The notes beneath the pieces were generated by a model, which did no database searches, was not told the origin of the DNA, and saw only the letters and a program-made list of their open reading frames with translations. A DNA stretch of 64,000 nt from the NCBI RefSeq assembly GCF_963678165.1, contig NZ_OY782755.1, forward strand, positions 2,108,001 to 2,172,000, given 5' to 3'. Positions within the stretch are counted from its first letter, which is position 1. Every line of letters starts with the position of its first letter. The DNA comes from an uncultured Acetobacteroides sp. (GTDB taxonomy: Bacteria; Bacteroidota; Bacteroidia; Bacteroidales; ZOR0009). A program made the position numbers and the translations under genes. Positions 25,666 to 34,428 of this stretch are shown here, one piece after another.

Positions 25666-26904
25666 ATGATCGATTTTAAAAAGCATACGCTAGCCAACGG
25701 GCTAACGGTTATCGCGCACCGCGATGGCTCGTCGCCCTTGGCTGCCTTTAACCTGCTCTACAAGGTGGGTTCGCGCAACGAGTCGCCCGAGCGCACGGGC
25801 TTTGCCCACCTCTTCGAGCACCTGATGTTTAGCGGCTCGGCAAACGTGCCCTCGTTCGACGATCCGCTGCAGATGGCCGGCGGCGAGAACAACGCCTTTA
25901 CCAACAACGACTACACCAACTACTACGAGACGCTCCCCAAGGAGAACATCGAGACGGCCTTCTGGCTGGAGTCCGACCGCATGTTCGGGCTCAACATCAA
26001 CGAGCAAAGCCTCGGGGTGCAGAAGAACGTGGTGGTGGAGGAGTTCAACCAGCGCTACCTCAACCAGCCCTACGGCGACCTGTGGCTGCTGCTGCGCAAG
26101 CTCGCCTACACGGTGCACCCCTACCAGTGGCCCACCATCGGCAAGGAGACGTCGCACATCACCAACGCCACGCTCGCCGACGTGCGCGACTTTTACCAGC
26201 GCTTTTACAGCCCCAACAACGCCATCCTGAGCGTAACGGGCGATTTTGATAGCCAGTACATCTTCGACTTGGCCGAGAAGTGGTTTGGCGATCTTCCTGC
26301 CCAACCGCTCGATGGAAGCATCATTTCACAGGAGCCCAAGCAAGCCGAGGCTCGCTTCCTTGAGGTGGAGCGCGAGGTGCCCACATCGGCGCTCTACAAG
26401 GTGTACCACATGGCCGATAGGCTAGGCTGCGGGTATCATGCCACCGATATGCTGTCGGATATCCTATCGAACGGCCGTTCGTCGCGCCTCTACCGCAACC
26501 TGGTGCAGGAGCGCCGCCTGTTTACCGAGGTAAACGCCTACCTCTCGGGCGATGTCGACCCGGGGCTGTTCGTGTTCTCGGGCAAGCTCAGCGAGGGCAT
26601 TTCCTTTGATGCTGCCGAAGCAGCCATTGCCGAGGAGATTGAACGGGTTACCAACGAGAAGATCTCGGAGTACGAGCTCGAAAAGGTGAAGAATAAGTAC
26701 GAAGCCTCCATCGTGTTTGGCGAGACCAGCATTCTCAACAAGGCGATGAACCTGGGCTACTACCAGATGCTCGGCGATGCCGGCATGATAAACACCGAGG
26801 TGGATAGCTACCGCGCCGTCACCGCCGACGATATCGCAAAGGCAGCAGCCGCGCTGCTGCTCGAGAGCAACTCGTCGACCCTTCGTTACATCGCAAAAAA
26901 ATAG
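25666..26904 (+). CDS. M16 zinc peptidase, catalytic subunit
   Basis: 412 aa. The inverted zinc motif H48-L-F-E51-H52 is intact, with the third ligand probably E125 or E126 in VVVEEFNQR. It has the two-domain M16 fold typical of processing-peptidase beta or pitrilysin-like half enzymes, about 400 aa. No signal peptide, so probably cytosolic. Start at 25666 avoids overlap with the preceding gene. The adjacent gene (6 bp on) is the non-catalytic partner; the two should form a heterodimer that degrades or trims peptides in a closed chamber. Confidence 0.92.
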   Translation: MIDFKKHTLANGLTVIAHRDGSSPLAAFNLLYKVGSRNESPERTGFAHLFEHLMFSGSANVPSFDDPLQMAGGENNAFTNNDYTNYYETLPKENIETAFWLESDRMFGLNINEQSLGVQKNVVVEEFNQRYLNQPYGDLWLLLRKLAYTVHPYQWPTIGKETSHITNATLADVRDFYQRFYSPNNAILSVTGDFDSQYIFDLAEKWFGDLPAQPLDGSIISQEPKQAEARFLEVEREVPTSALYKVYHMADRLGCGYHATDMLSDILSNGRSSRLYRNLVQERRLFTEVNAYLSGDVDPGLFVFSGKLSEGISFDAAEAAIAEEIERVTNEKISEYELEKVKNKYEASIVFGETSILNKAMNLGYYQMLGDAGMINTEVDSYRAVTADDIAKAAAALLLESNSSTLRYIAKK

Positions 26905-26910
26905 GGAAAC

Positions 26911-28188
26911 ATGGTAAACAGAGCAATCCAACCCGAGTATTCGTTACCGGTCACGCTGGAGATTCCTACTCCCAACAAGTACCTCACCGCCGACCAGCGC
27001 GAGGTGCTTTGGCTGAAGATAGGCACCCAAAATATAGTACGCATTACCCTGCAGTTCCCCGCGGGCACCAAGTACCAGCAGAAGATGCTGCAGGCATCGT
27101 CCACCATGGGGCTCCTGTCCGATGGCACCAAGAACTACAGCGCCCGGGAACTTGCCGAAAAGCTCGACTTCTACGGGTCGCACATCGACTACAGCATCGA
27201 CCGCGATCATGCGGTGGTGTCGGCGTTCTGCTTGGAGAAATACCTCTACCAGACCATCGAGCTGCTAACGGACATCGTGCTATACCCCAGTTTCGACGAG
27301 CACGAGTTCGAAACCTACCGTCAGAAGCGCAAGAGCACCATGGCTATCGACAAGGCAAAGGTGATGTACCAGGCGCGCGAGCAGTTTGCCGCAGCTCTAT
27401 ACGGAAAAGCGACCCCTTACGGTTCCTATGCCGAGCCAGAGGACTACGATGCCCTCTCGTCGGACGATTTGCGGGCATTTCATCGCGAGCGATACCTTAC
27501 CCCAGGGGGCTTGCTGTTTGTGTCTGGCATGGTAACCGAGGAGATTGTCGCCAATGTAGCTCGCGAGTTCGATGCCGTTATCCGCCGTAACACTACTGAT
27601 GCCCCAATAGTAAGCCTATCCGAGCTTCCAGCGCCTAGTCGCATCTTCATACAAAAGGATGATGCAGTGCAGTCCGCCATTCGCATGGGACGGGTGCTCT
27701 TCTCTCGCAACCATCCCCACTATTCGGGGATGCAGGTGCTTACCACCGTCCTCGGCGGCTACTTTGGCTCTCGCCTAATGGCCAACATTCGCGAGGATAA
27801 GGGGTATACCTATGGCATATTCTCGTCATTGGTGTCCATGCAGGAGAGCGACTACCTCACCATCTCCACCGAGGTGGGATGCGGGGTAACCAACCCAACC
27901 ATCGAGGAGGTGGTAAAGGAGATGCAGCTCCTTCGTGCAGAAAAGATAGGAGAGGAGGAACTAGCGTTGGTGGTTAACTACATGGTAGGCGAAATGCTTC
28001 GCATGCTCGATGGGCCGTTCAGCATCGTCGATGCCATCCTCGACCTGTACCAGTCGGGGCTGCCCATCAGCTTCATCTCGCAGCACTTCGAAAGGATCAA
28101 GAGCATTACCTCCGACGAACTTTTGGCGCTAGCCCAAAGGTATCTCGATCCCAAGGACTACTCCGAAATAGTTGTGGGGAAGCGATAG
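26911..28188 (+). CDS. M16 peptidase-like, non-catalytic partner
   Basis: 425 aa. The same fold as the preceding gene but without HxxEH; the corresponding region reads GLLSDGTKNYSARELAEKLD. It keeps the C-terminal substrate-gripping half (YFGSRLMANIREDKGYTYGI). It matches the alpha-subunit role in mitochondrial processing peptidase and in bacterial M16 pairs. Same operon as the catalytic subunit. Confidence 0.9.
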   Translation: MVNRAIQPEYSLPVTLEIPTPNKYLTADQREVLWLKIGTQNIVRITLQFPAGTKYQQKMLQASSTMGLLSDGTKNYSARELAEKLDFYGSHIDYSIDRDHAVVSAFCLEKYLYQTIELLTDIVLYPSFDEHEFETYRQKRKSTMAIDKAKVMYQAREQFAAALYGKATPYGSYAEPEDYDALSSDDLRAFHRERYLTPGGLLFVSGMVTEEIVANVAREFDAVIRRNTTDAPIVSLSELPAPSRIFIQKDDAVQSAIRMGRVLFSRNHPHYSGMQVLTTVLGGYFGSRLMANIREDKGYTYGIFSSLVSMQESDYLTISTEVGCGVTNPTIEEVVKEMQLLRAEKIGEEELALVVNYMVGEMLRMLDGPFSIVDAILDLYQSGLPISFISQHFERIKSITSDELLALAQRYLDPKDYSEIVVGKR

Positions 28189-28353
28189 CCCTTCATAGGC
28201 TGAATTTTTGAAGCAGGCACATTGTTGTAAACCGTTAATGGGTACAATACAGTCCCTTTTTTAGTTATATTAGGCCACTTGTTTTAAAATAGACGGATTA
28301 GACATAAGCCACCGTAGCAAATTACGGTTGTTGAAATTTTAGGTTAACGGACG

Positions 28354-30636
28354 ATGGCAAAAGCGGAGCAGCCCCAATTATCGATACAGGAAGAGCAGGA
28401 TATGGTCAACGAGCGTTTCGAAGAGATGCTCAGCAGCTGCATACGCCAAATTGACGAGAATGGTGTGGCAATGATTCGTAAGGCATTCGAGTTTGCCAAC
28501 GAAGCCCACATGGGGGTGCGGCGTAAGTCCGGTGAGCCCTATATCCTACATCCCATCTCTGTAGCGCGCATCGTAGCCCACGAAATTGGGCTAGGGGCAA
28601 AGTCTATAACCTCCGCATTGCTGCACGATGTGGTAGAGGATACCGAGTTTACCATCGAGGATATTGAGCATCGGTTTGGAACCAAGATCGCCTATATGGT
28701 TGATGGGTTAACCAAGATGTCGGGGGTGTTCGACCAGAACGCCTCGCTTCAAGCCGAGAACTTTCGGAAGATGCTGCTCACCATTACTGACGACATTCGG
28801 GTTATTATCATAAAGCTGGCGGATAGGCTCCATAATATGCGGACGCTCGATTCGATGCCTCCGCATAAGCAGATGAAGATTGCCAGCGAAACCATCTACC
28901 TCTTTGCCCCGTTAGCCCATCGCCTAGGGCTTTATGCCATCAAGTCGGAGTTAGAAGATTTAAGCCTAAAGTACCGCTTCCCCGAGGCGTACGATAGGAT
29001 TCTTAAGAAGATTGAGGAGACTGAGGCCAACCGACACGAGCTAATACAGCAGTTTACTCACCCAATTCTAGAAAAACTGCAGGAAAGCAACATCGTGTTT
29101 GAGTTGAGCAGCCGGATGAAGTCGATCTACTCCATCTGGAGAAAGATGCAGGTGAAAAAAGTATCCTTCGAGGAGATCTACGACCTCTTTGCCATTCGAA
29201 TAGTTTTCGAACCATCACCAGGAATACCCGAGCGCGCACAATGCTGGCACATTTACTCCATAATTACCGAAATATACAAGCCAAAACCAGATAGACTTCG
29301 CGACTGGGTAAGTACTCCCAAAGCAAATGGCTATGAGGCTTTGCACTGTACAGTAATGGGACCTCTTGGTACATGGGTAGAAGTGCAAATTCGGTCTGAG
29401 CGCATGAACGATATTGCCGAGCGCGGCTTTGCTGCCCACTGGAAGTATAAGTCCGGTGATCAAACTGCTGCTGAGAGGGAGTCGGAAATTGATAAGTGGA
29501 TACGTCGTATTCGCGAGCTGCTCGAAGACCCTAAAAGCGATGCAATAGAGTTCTTGGAGGATTTTAAACTTAACCTTTTTGGAGCCGAAATTGTGCTGTT
29601 TACCCCTAAAGGGATGGAGAAGGTCATGCCCCAAGGTGCAACCGCGCTTGATTTTGCCTACGAGATTCACTCGGAGATTGGCAATCACTCAATAGGGGCG
29701 AAGGTGAACCACAAATTGGTGCCGCTTAACCATATCCTTAATAGCGGGGATCAGGTGGAGATACTTACCGCGAATAACCAAAAACCACAGAGCGAATGGC
29801 TCAACTTTGTGACTACCGCAAAGGCAAAATCGTACATCAAAAGTGCGATGAAGTCCGAAGTGAAGAATCGAATAGCAAAAGGTAAAGAGATTCTTGCCAG
29901 CCGCCTACAGGAATTGGGGCTTACCCCAAATTCACGAGTTCTGAATAAGCTGCTTCCTGCCTATAAGATGCAATCGAAGGAGGAATTTTACAGTAAGATT
30001 GGTGCCGGTATCATTAATATCGATGATTTTAAGAATATCCTAAAGCAAAACAAGCCCAACCGCTTTGTCCGCTACTGGAATATTACCTTTGGTGGATTAG
30101 TTCATATTAATACCAATTCAAATCGAGATTTTGAGGAAGAGGAGAAGCCTAGCGTCGATATTAAGAAGCCATTCATGCTTGAGGAAAATGTGGTGGATAA
30201 TACGGCGACACTCTCCTATGTTCGTTCTGAATGTTGTAGACCTATTCCTGGTGATGACGTAATCGGCTACCTCGACGAGGACGATAATGTAGTAATTCAC
30301 AAGAAAGGGTGTCCTGAAGCAATTCGCCTTTCGGCACAGCACGGCGATAGAATTGTGAATGCAAAATGGTCGGTGCACAAGCTGATGTCCTTCCTTAGCC
30401 GAATTGAAGTTCGTGGAATAGATAGAATAGGAATCATAAGCGACATTGCAGGGCTTATTTCAGACCAACTCAACGTTAATATGCGCCGATTTACCATCGA
30501 AAGCCACGATGGCATATTCGAAGGGTATATTGACCTATATGTTCATAGTAGAACCGACCTGAATAACCTTATTCTAGGTCTTATGAAGATAAAAGGCATA
30601 GACTCCATCAATCGTGTAGAAAAGGTGGAGGAATAG
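28354..30636 (+). CDS. Bifunctional (p)ppGpp synthetase/hydrolase, RelA/SpoT family
   Basis: 760 aa, the full Rsh length. Order: HD hydrolase domain (about 40-200; ILHPISV with H66, ALLHDVVEDT with H91-D92), synthetase domain (about 240-370; STPKANGYEALHCTVMG, ERGFAAHWKYKSGD), TGS domain (about 400-470; FTPKGMEKVMPQGATALDFA), helical and zinc-finger-like region, and a C-terminal ACT domain (about 685-760; RIGIISDIAGLI). Both activities look intact. It sets the stringent response: makes and degrades (p)ppGpp on starvation, cytosolic and ribosome-linked. Monocistronic. Confidence 0.95.
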   Translation: MAKAEQPQLSIQEEQDMVNERFEEMLSSCIRQIDENGVAMIRKAFEFANEAHMGVRRKSGEPYILHPISVARIVAHEIGLGAKSITSALLHDVVEDTEFTIEDIEHRFGTKIAYMVDGLTKMSGVFDQNASLQAENFRKMLLTITDDIRVIIIKLADRLHNMRTLDSMPPHKQMKIASETIYLFAPLAHRLGLYAIKSELEDLSLKYRFPEAYDRILKKIEETEANRHELIQQFTHPILEKLQESNIVFELSSRMKSIYSIWRKMQVKKVSFEEIYDLFAIRIVFEPSPGIPERAQCWHIYSIITEIYKPKPDRLRDWVSTPKANGYEALHCTVMGPLGTWVEVQIRSERMNDIAERGFAAHWKYKSGDQTAAERESEIDKWIRRIRELLEDPKSDAIEFLEDFKLNLFGAEIVLFTPKGMEKVMPQGATALDFAYEIHSEIGNHSIGAKVNHKLVPLNHILNSGDQVEILTANNQKPQSEWLNFVTTAKAKSYIKSAMKSEVKNRIAKGKEILASRLQELGLTPNSRVLNKLLPAYKMQSKEEFYSKIGAGIINIDDFKNILKQNKPNRFVRYWNITFGGLVHINTNSNRDFEEEEKPSVDIKKPFMLEENVVDNTATLSYVRSECCRPIPGDDVIGYLDEDDNVVIHKKGCPEAIRLSAQHGDRIVNAKWSVHKLMSFLSRIEVRGIDRIGIISDIAGLISDQLNVNMRRFTIESHDGIFEGYIDLYVHSRTDLNNLILGLMKIKGIDSINRVEKVEE

Positions 30637-30732
30637 CCTTTAATCATCTGCTTACGTAAGGAGATAGGTGTTTGTCTACACATCCCTTGTTAACTTGTTG
30701 GTCTTCTTCTTCGGATAATTCATCAATTTTAG

Positions 30733-30762
30733 TTTGATTTATAATAAATCTAAATAAATTTG
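30733..30762 (+). promoter_or_regulatory. Bacteroidota-type promoter for the Fur gene
   Basis: TTTG (30733-30736), 18 bp, TAAATTTG (30755-30762), 29 bp before the ATG at 30792. A good match to the -33/-7 pattern. Confidence 0.65.
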
Positions 30763-30791
30763 CAAAGCCGTTTTGAATAAAAGATTGAGCT

Positions 30792-31256
30792 ATGGTTTGC
30801 ATCGATTCCCGCGATACCGTTAAGAAAATTTTTACCGACTACCTTGAGAAACGAGGACACCGTAAAACTCCTGAACGATTTGCTATTCTTGAAGAGATTT
30901 ACTCCCGCGAAGGTCACTTCGATGTAGAAACTCTCTACATCTACATGAAAAATAAGAACTATCGAGTAAGCCGTGCTACGCTTTACAACACCATAGAACT
31001 TCTTCTGGAATGTGGATTGGTTACCAAGCACCAGTTTGGAAAGAACTTGGCTCAATTCGAAAAGGCATTCGAGTGTAGCCAGCACGATCACCTAATCTGC
31101 CTAGAGTGTGGTGATGTTATCGAGTTTTGTGATCCCCGGATACAGGAGATTAAGGATACTGCCGGTAGGCTGATGGACTTTAAGATTGCCTACCATTCAC
31201 TCTACTTCTACGGTATCTGCAATAAATGTAAAAGCAAAAAGCCCGAGGAGCAATAG
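30792..31256 (+). CDS. fur: Fur-family metal-responsive repressor
   Basis: 154 aa. N-terminal winged helix (about 10-85; [40 protein letters not shown]) and a C-terminal metal-binding dimer domain with [16 protein letters not shown] and a second CNKCKSK pair that probably holds structural zinc. It binds operators when loaded with metal; whether iron, zinc, manganese or peroxide is sensed cannot be decided from this. It has its own promoter. Downstream is a weak hairpin (31334-31361). Confidence 0.88.
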   Translation: MVCIDSRDTVKKIFTDYLEKRGHRKTPERFAILEEIYSREGHFDVETLYIYMKNKNYRVSRATLYNTIELLLECGLVTKHQFGKNLAQFEKAFECSQHDHLICLECGDVIEFCDPRIQEIKDTAGRLMDFKIAYHSLYFYGICNKCKSKKPEEQ

Positions 31257-31333
31257 CAGGCTGCTTGTGTTTCGTGATGCCCATTAGATAAGCGACATCT
31301 AGCACCTCATCGCTTTACAAAGCATAAATATTA

Positions 31334-31364
31334 GGGGAACTGATTCTGTCAGTTTCCCTTTGTT
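31334..31364 (+). terminator. Weak terminator after fur
   Basis: GGGGAACTGA-TTCTG-TCAGTTTCCC stem with one mismatch, then TTTG. Not ideal; 78 bp after the stop. Confidence 0.45.
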
Positions 31365-31414
31365 GCATAATATAGAATTCATAATGATTAACATAGGACG
31401 GTTGCATAATTTTA

Positions 31415-31422
31415 TACCTTTA
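31415..31422 (+). promoter_or_regulatory. -7-like box (TACCTTTA) before purA
   Basis: TACCTTTA, one base off consensus, about 100 bp before the purA start. Confidence 0.3.
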
Positions 31423-31523
31423 CGAACTGTAAAAAAAGAGCAACTGCGACCCGCACTACTTTGCACCCCTTGTGTTTGGTATTGCGGGTTGTATATGAAC
31501 AATATAATTTAATGCTTCTTCCG

Positions 31524-32789
31524 ATGAAAGTAGATGTTGTTTTAGGTCTTCAATGGGGAGACGAAGGGAAAGGTAAGGTGGTTGACGTGCTTACTCCGAA
31601 ATACGAGGTTATTGCACGCTTTCAGGGGGGGCCAAATGCTGGTCACTCGCTTGAATTTAACGATTCAAAGTTTGTTCTTCACACCATCCCTTCCGGTATA
31701 TTCCACGACACCATCAACCTCATTGGCAATGGCGTTGTTATTGACCCAGTAATTCTCTCGGAAGAGATTAAGCAGATCGAAGAGTTCGGCGCTGATCTTA
31801 CCAAGAAGCTTGTCATTTCGAAAAGAGCGCATTTAATACTTCCTACCCACCGTATACTTGATGCTGCCTCGGAAGCATCAAAAGGTAAAACCAAAATTGG
31901 TTCGACTCTTAAAGGTATTGGGCCAACTTACATGGATAAAACTGGTCGTAATGGCCTTCGTGTAGGCGATGTTATCTCGCCATCTTTCATGCAAAAGTAC
32001 GAGGCGCTAAAGCAAAAGCATATGGACATGCTTAAGCATTACGATTTCCAGTACGATGTTGCAGAATACGAGCAGAAGTGGTTCGAAGGTATTGAGAACC
32101 TTAAGCGATTTAAGTTCATAGAAAGCGAGCATGAGATTAACAAGTACCTTACGGAGGAGAAGTCGATTCTTGCCGAAGGTGCTCAGGGATCGCTTCTCGA
32201 TATAGAGTTTGGCTCTTACCCATTTGTAACCTCTTCGAATACCATTTGTGCTGGTGCTTGTACCGGATTGGGTCTTGCTCCTTCGCGTATTGGTAACGTT
32301 TACGGAATATTTAAGGCATACTGCACCCGCGTAGGTAGCGGTCCGTTCCCTACCGAACTCGACGATGAGGTGGGTGAGGAGATTCGCCGTATTGGCCGCG
32401 AGTTTGGCGCAACAACAGGTCGTCCTCGCCGTACAGGTTGGCTAGATTTGGTTGCCCTAAAGTATGCGGTAATGCTTAACGGTGTTACTGGCTTTATTAT
32501 GACTAAGGCGGATATCCTCGATACCTTCGACACCATTAAGGTGGCTGTTGCCTATAAGGTAAACGGCGAGGTTATCGATTATCTACCCTACGATATTGAG
32601 GCAAAAATTGAGCCTGTTTACAAGGAATTCAAGGGATGGAAAAAAGACATCTCGAAGTGCAAAGCTTACGATGAACTACCTGCTGAACTAAAGGACTACA
32701 TCAAGTACATCGAAACCGAAACTGGTGTACCTATTCAGGTGGTATCGGTTGGCCCAGATCGCGAGGCAACCATCGTTCGTTCGCTGTAG
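31524..32789 (+). CDS. purA: Adenylosuccinate synthase
   Basis: 421 aa from MKVDVVLGL at 31524; in-frame ATGs at 31461 and 31512 would add a tail absent from homologues. GTP-binding LQWGDEGKGKVVD at 10-22, then FQGGPNAGHSLEF, KGIGPTYMDKTGRNGLR and TTGRPRRTGWLDLV. It joins IMP and aspartate using GTP, the first step from IMP to AMP, in the cytosol. guaB, the GMP branch, lies 4 kb away but not in the same operon. Confidence 0.95.
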   Translation: MKVDVVLGLQWGDEGKGKVVDVLTPKYEVIARFQGGPNAGHSLEFNDSKFVLHTIPSGIFHDTINLIGNGVVIDPVILSEEIKQIEEFGADLTKKLVISKRAHLILPTHRILDAASEASKGKTKIGSTLKGIGPTYMDKTGRNGLRVGDVISPSFMQKYEALKQKHMDMLKHYDFQYDVAEYEQKWFEGIENLKRFKFIESEHEINKYLTEEKSILAEGAQGSLLDIEFGSYPFVTSSNTICAGACTGLGLAPSRIGNVYGIFKAYCTRVGSGPFPTELDDEVGEEIRRIGREFGATTGRPRRTGWLDLVALKYAVMLNGVTGFIMTKADILDTFDTIKVAVAYKVNGEVIDYLPYDIEAKIEPVYKEFKGWKKDISKCKAYDELPAELKDYIKYIETETGVPIQVVSVGPDREATIVRSL

Positions 32790-32815
32790 ATATTTCTTTT
32801 CTTTCTGCTATATAC

Positions 32816-32849
32816 AAACCGCCATTCAGCAATGAATGGCGGTTTTTTT
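32816..32849 (+). terminator. Terminator after purA
   Basis: AAACCGCCATTCA-GCAA-TGAATGGCGGTTTTTTT, an excellent intrinsic terminator. Confidence 0.9.
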
Positions 32850-32885
32850 ACGTTTGCTTAGTTCCTGCTACAGCAAGATTCAAAT

Positions 32886-32918
32886 AAAAAAGGCACCCCG
32901 AAATGGAATGCCTTTAAA
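32886..32918 (-). terminator. Terminator for the MFS transporter gene
   Basis: On the minus strand AAAGGCATTCC-ATTTC-GGGGTGCCTTTTTT; the stem includes G-U pairs and is followed by a T-run. Convergent with the purA terminator. Confidence 0.65.
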
Positions 32919-32933
32919 ATATTGTAGATTTCC

Positions 32934-34334
32934 CTATTTCTTAATGTTAGGAAGTTCGAGTCCATAACCCTTTTTAGCATCTTCGCGCTTAAGCATGAAA
33001 GCAAGAACAACTGCAAGCACACCGAAACTGGCGAATGTAAGCATTGGAAGCGTGTAGTTGTAGGTTGTAAGGGTTATTCCATTAATAACTCTTGTACCTG
33101 TAATACAGTAGGTGTTAAGTATCCACCCAATTAGAGCAGGAACACCCATTAGACCAATATTCTGAACCCAGAAAATAAGAGCGTATGCGGTACCAAGTTG
33201 ATTTTCTGGGATAATTTTAGGAACGGAAGGCCACATAGCAGATGGAACAAGCGCGAAGCCAATACCCAAAATAATGGTAAGAACAATAGCAAATAGCCAA
33301 CTGTTGAAGAATGGAATAGCAAATAAAAGGTGTACCATCACTAGTATTAACGATCCAAGAATCATGATGGAAGCGCCTTTGCCTTTTCGGTCGTATAGGT
33401 TACCAAAAAGAGGGGTGAGGATAATGGTTCCAAATGGAAGCATCGAAGGGATGGCTCCTGCAAGATTTGGATTAATATCAAACTTCTGAACCATCAAATC
33501 AGCAGCATACTTTAGGAATGGGAATACTGCAGAGTAAAACAGTAGGCAAAGAAGCGCGATCAGCCACCAACCTTTGTTTCCAAGAATGCTAAATATGTCG
33601 CTAATTTTAAACGATTCTTCCTCTTCCTCTACTACATTGTTTTGAATCCCAACGGCGGTAATGGATGCTTCGAGTTTCCTATCCATAAAGGTGTAAACGA
33701 TGAAGGAAATCAAGCCGATTATTACCATGACCACTCCAAAAAGAACGGGTTTCGAGACGTTATTAAAGGAATTCGCAATTGGAAGCGCGGTGCCTAGCGC
33801 AAGACCAGTACCAATACGTGCAACCGCCATCTCGAGGCCCATTGCAAGCGCCATTTCTTTTCCCATAAACCACTTTACGATGGTTTTTGAAACGGTGATA
33901 CCCGCTATTTCGATACCTACTCCAAAAATGGCGTACCCCAGACCTGCCATTAGAACTTGGGCATTGACGTCCCAAACGATGACTTTCCAAACCTGTCCGT
34001 CGAGAGCGTGGGTGGATATTGCCCAGTATTTAATGCATACGCCAATAAACATGATGGCGGCGGCCATTAATCCTGTAAATCGAACGCCCATTTTGTCTAG
34101 TATTATACCTCCAAAAATGAGCATCAGTAGGAATACGTTAAACCATCCGTAGGCGCTAGTAAACACACCGTAGTCCACGCTATTCCAGTGGAGTTGTCCC
34201 TCGAGCAGTCCTTTAAGCGGAGCCATTACGTCGGTTACGAAATAGCCGCAGAACATCAAGAAGGCTACAAGCCCTAGGGCTGTCCATCTTGCCGCTTTAG
34301 AATCAGAAAGGACTTTGTGAATTTTTTCTGTCAT
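32934..34334 (-). CDS. MFS transporter
   Basis: 466 aa from the ATG at 34334; an upstream in-frame ATG at 34361 would lie inside the promoter. About 12 membrane spans, with an insertion between the two halves (about 230-255, acidic VVEEEEESF) as usual in MFS. Motifs include GGIILDKMGVRFTG between TM2 and TM3 and FGNLYDRKGKGASIM in the second half. It resembles carriers of small organic acids such as the oxalate:formate group, but substrate cannot be assigned. A TAGTTTTG -7-like box lies at 34359-34366 on the minus strand. Confidence 0.85.
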   Translation of the reverse strand: MTEKIHKVLSDSKAARWTALGLVAFLMFCGYFVTDVMAPLKGLLEGQLHWNSVDYGVFTSAYGWFNVFLLMLIFGGIILDKMGVRFTGLMAAAIMFIGVCIKYWAISTHALDGQVWKVIVWDVNAQVLMAGLGYAIFGVGIEIAGITVSKTIVKWFMGKEMALAMGLEMAVARIGTGLALGTALPIANSFNNVSKPVLFGVVMVIIGLISFIVYTFMDRKLEASITAVGIQNNVVEEEEESFKISDIFSILGNKGWWLIALLCLLFYSAVFPFLKYAADLMVQKFDINPNLAGAIPSMLPFGTIILTPLFGNLYDRKGKGASIMILGSLILVMVHLLFAIPFFNSWLFAIVLTIILGIGFALVPSAMWPSVPKIIPENQLGTAYALIFWVQNIGLMGVPALIGWILNTYCITGTRVINGITLTTYNYTLPMLTFASFGVLAVVLAFMLKREDAKKGYGLELPNIKK

Positions 34335-34358
34335 GTAGCAGTTAATTTTTGTTTGTCG

Positions 34359-34366
34359 CAAAACTA
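34359..34366 (-). promoter_or_regulatory. -7 box (TAGTTTTG) for the MFS gene
   Basis: On the minus strand TAGTTTTG, 24 bp before the ATG at 34334. No -33 element. Confidence 0.45.
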
Positions 34367-34428
34367 AACAAAATGGGCTAACGTGATTCGAAAAGTGAAA
34401 GAATTTTAAAAAAAAGAGTGACGAAAAG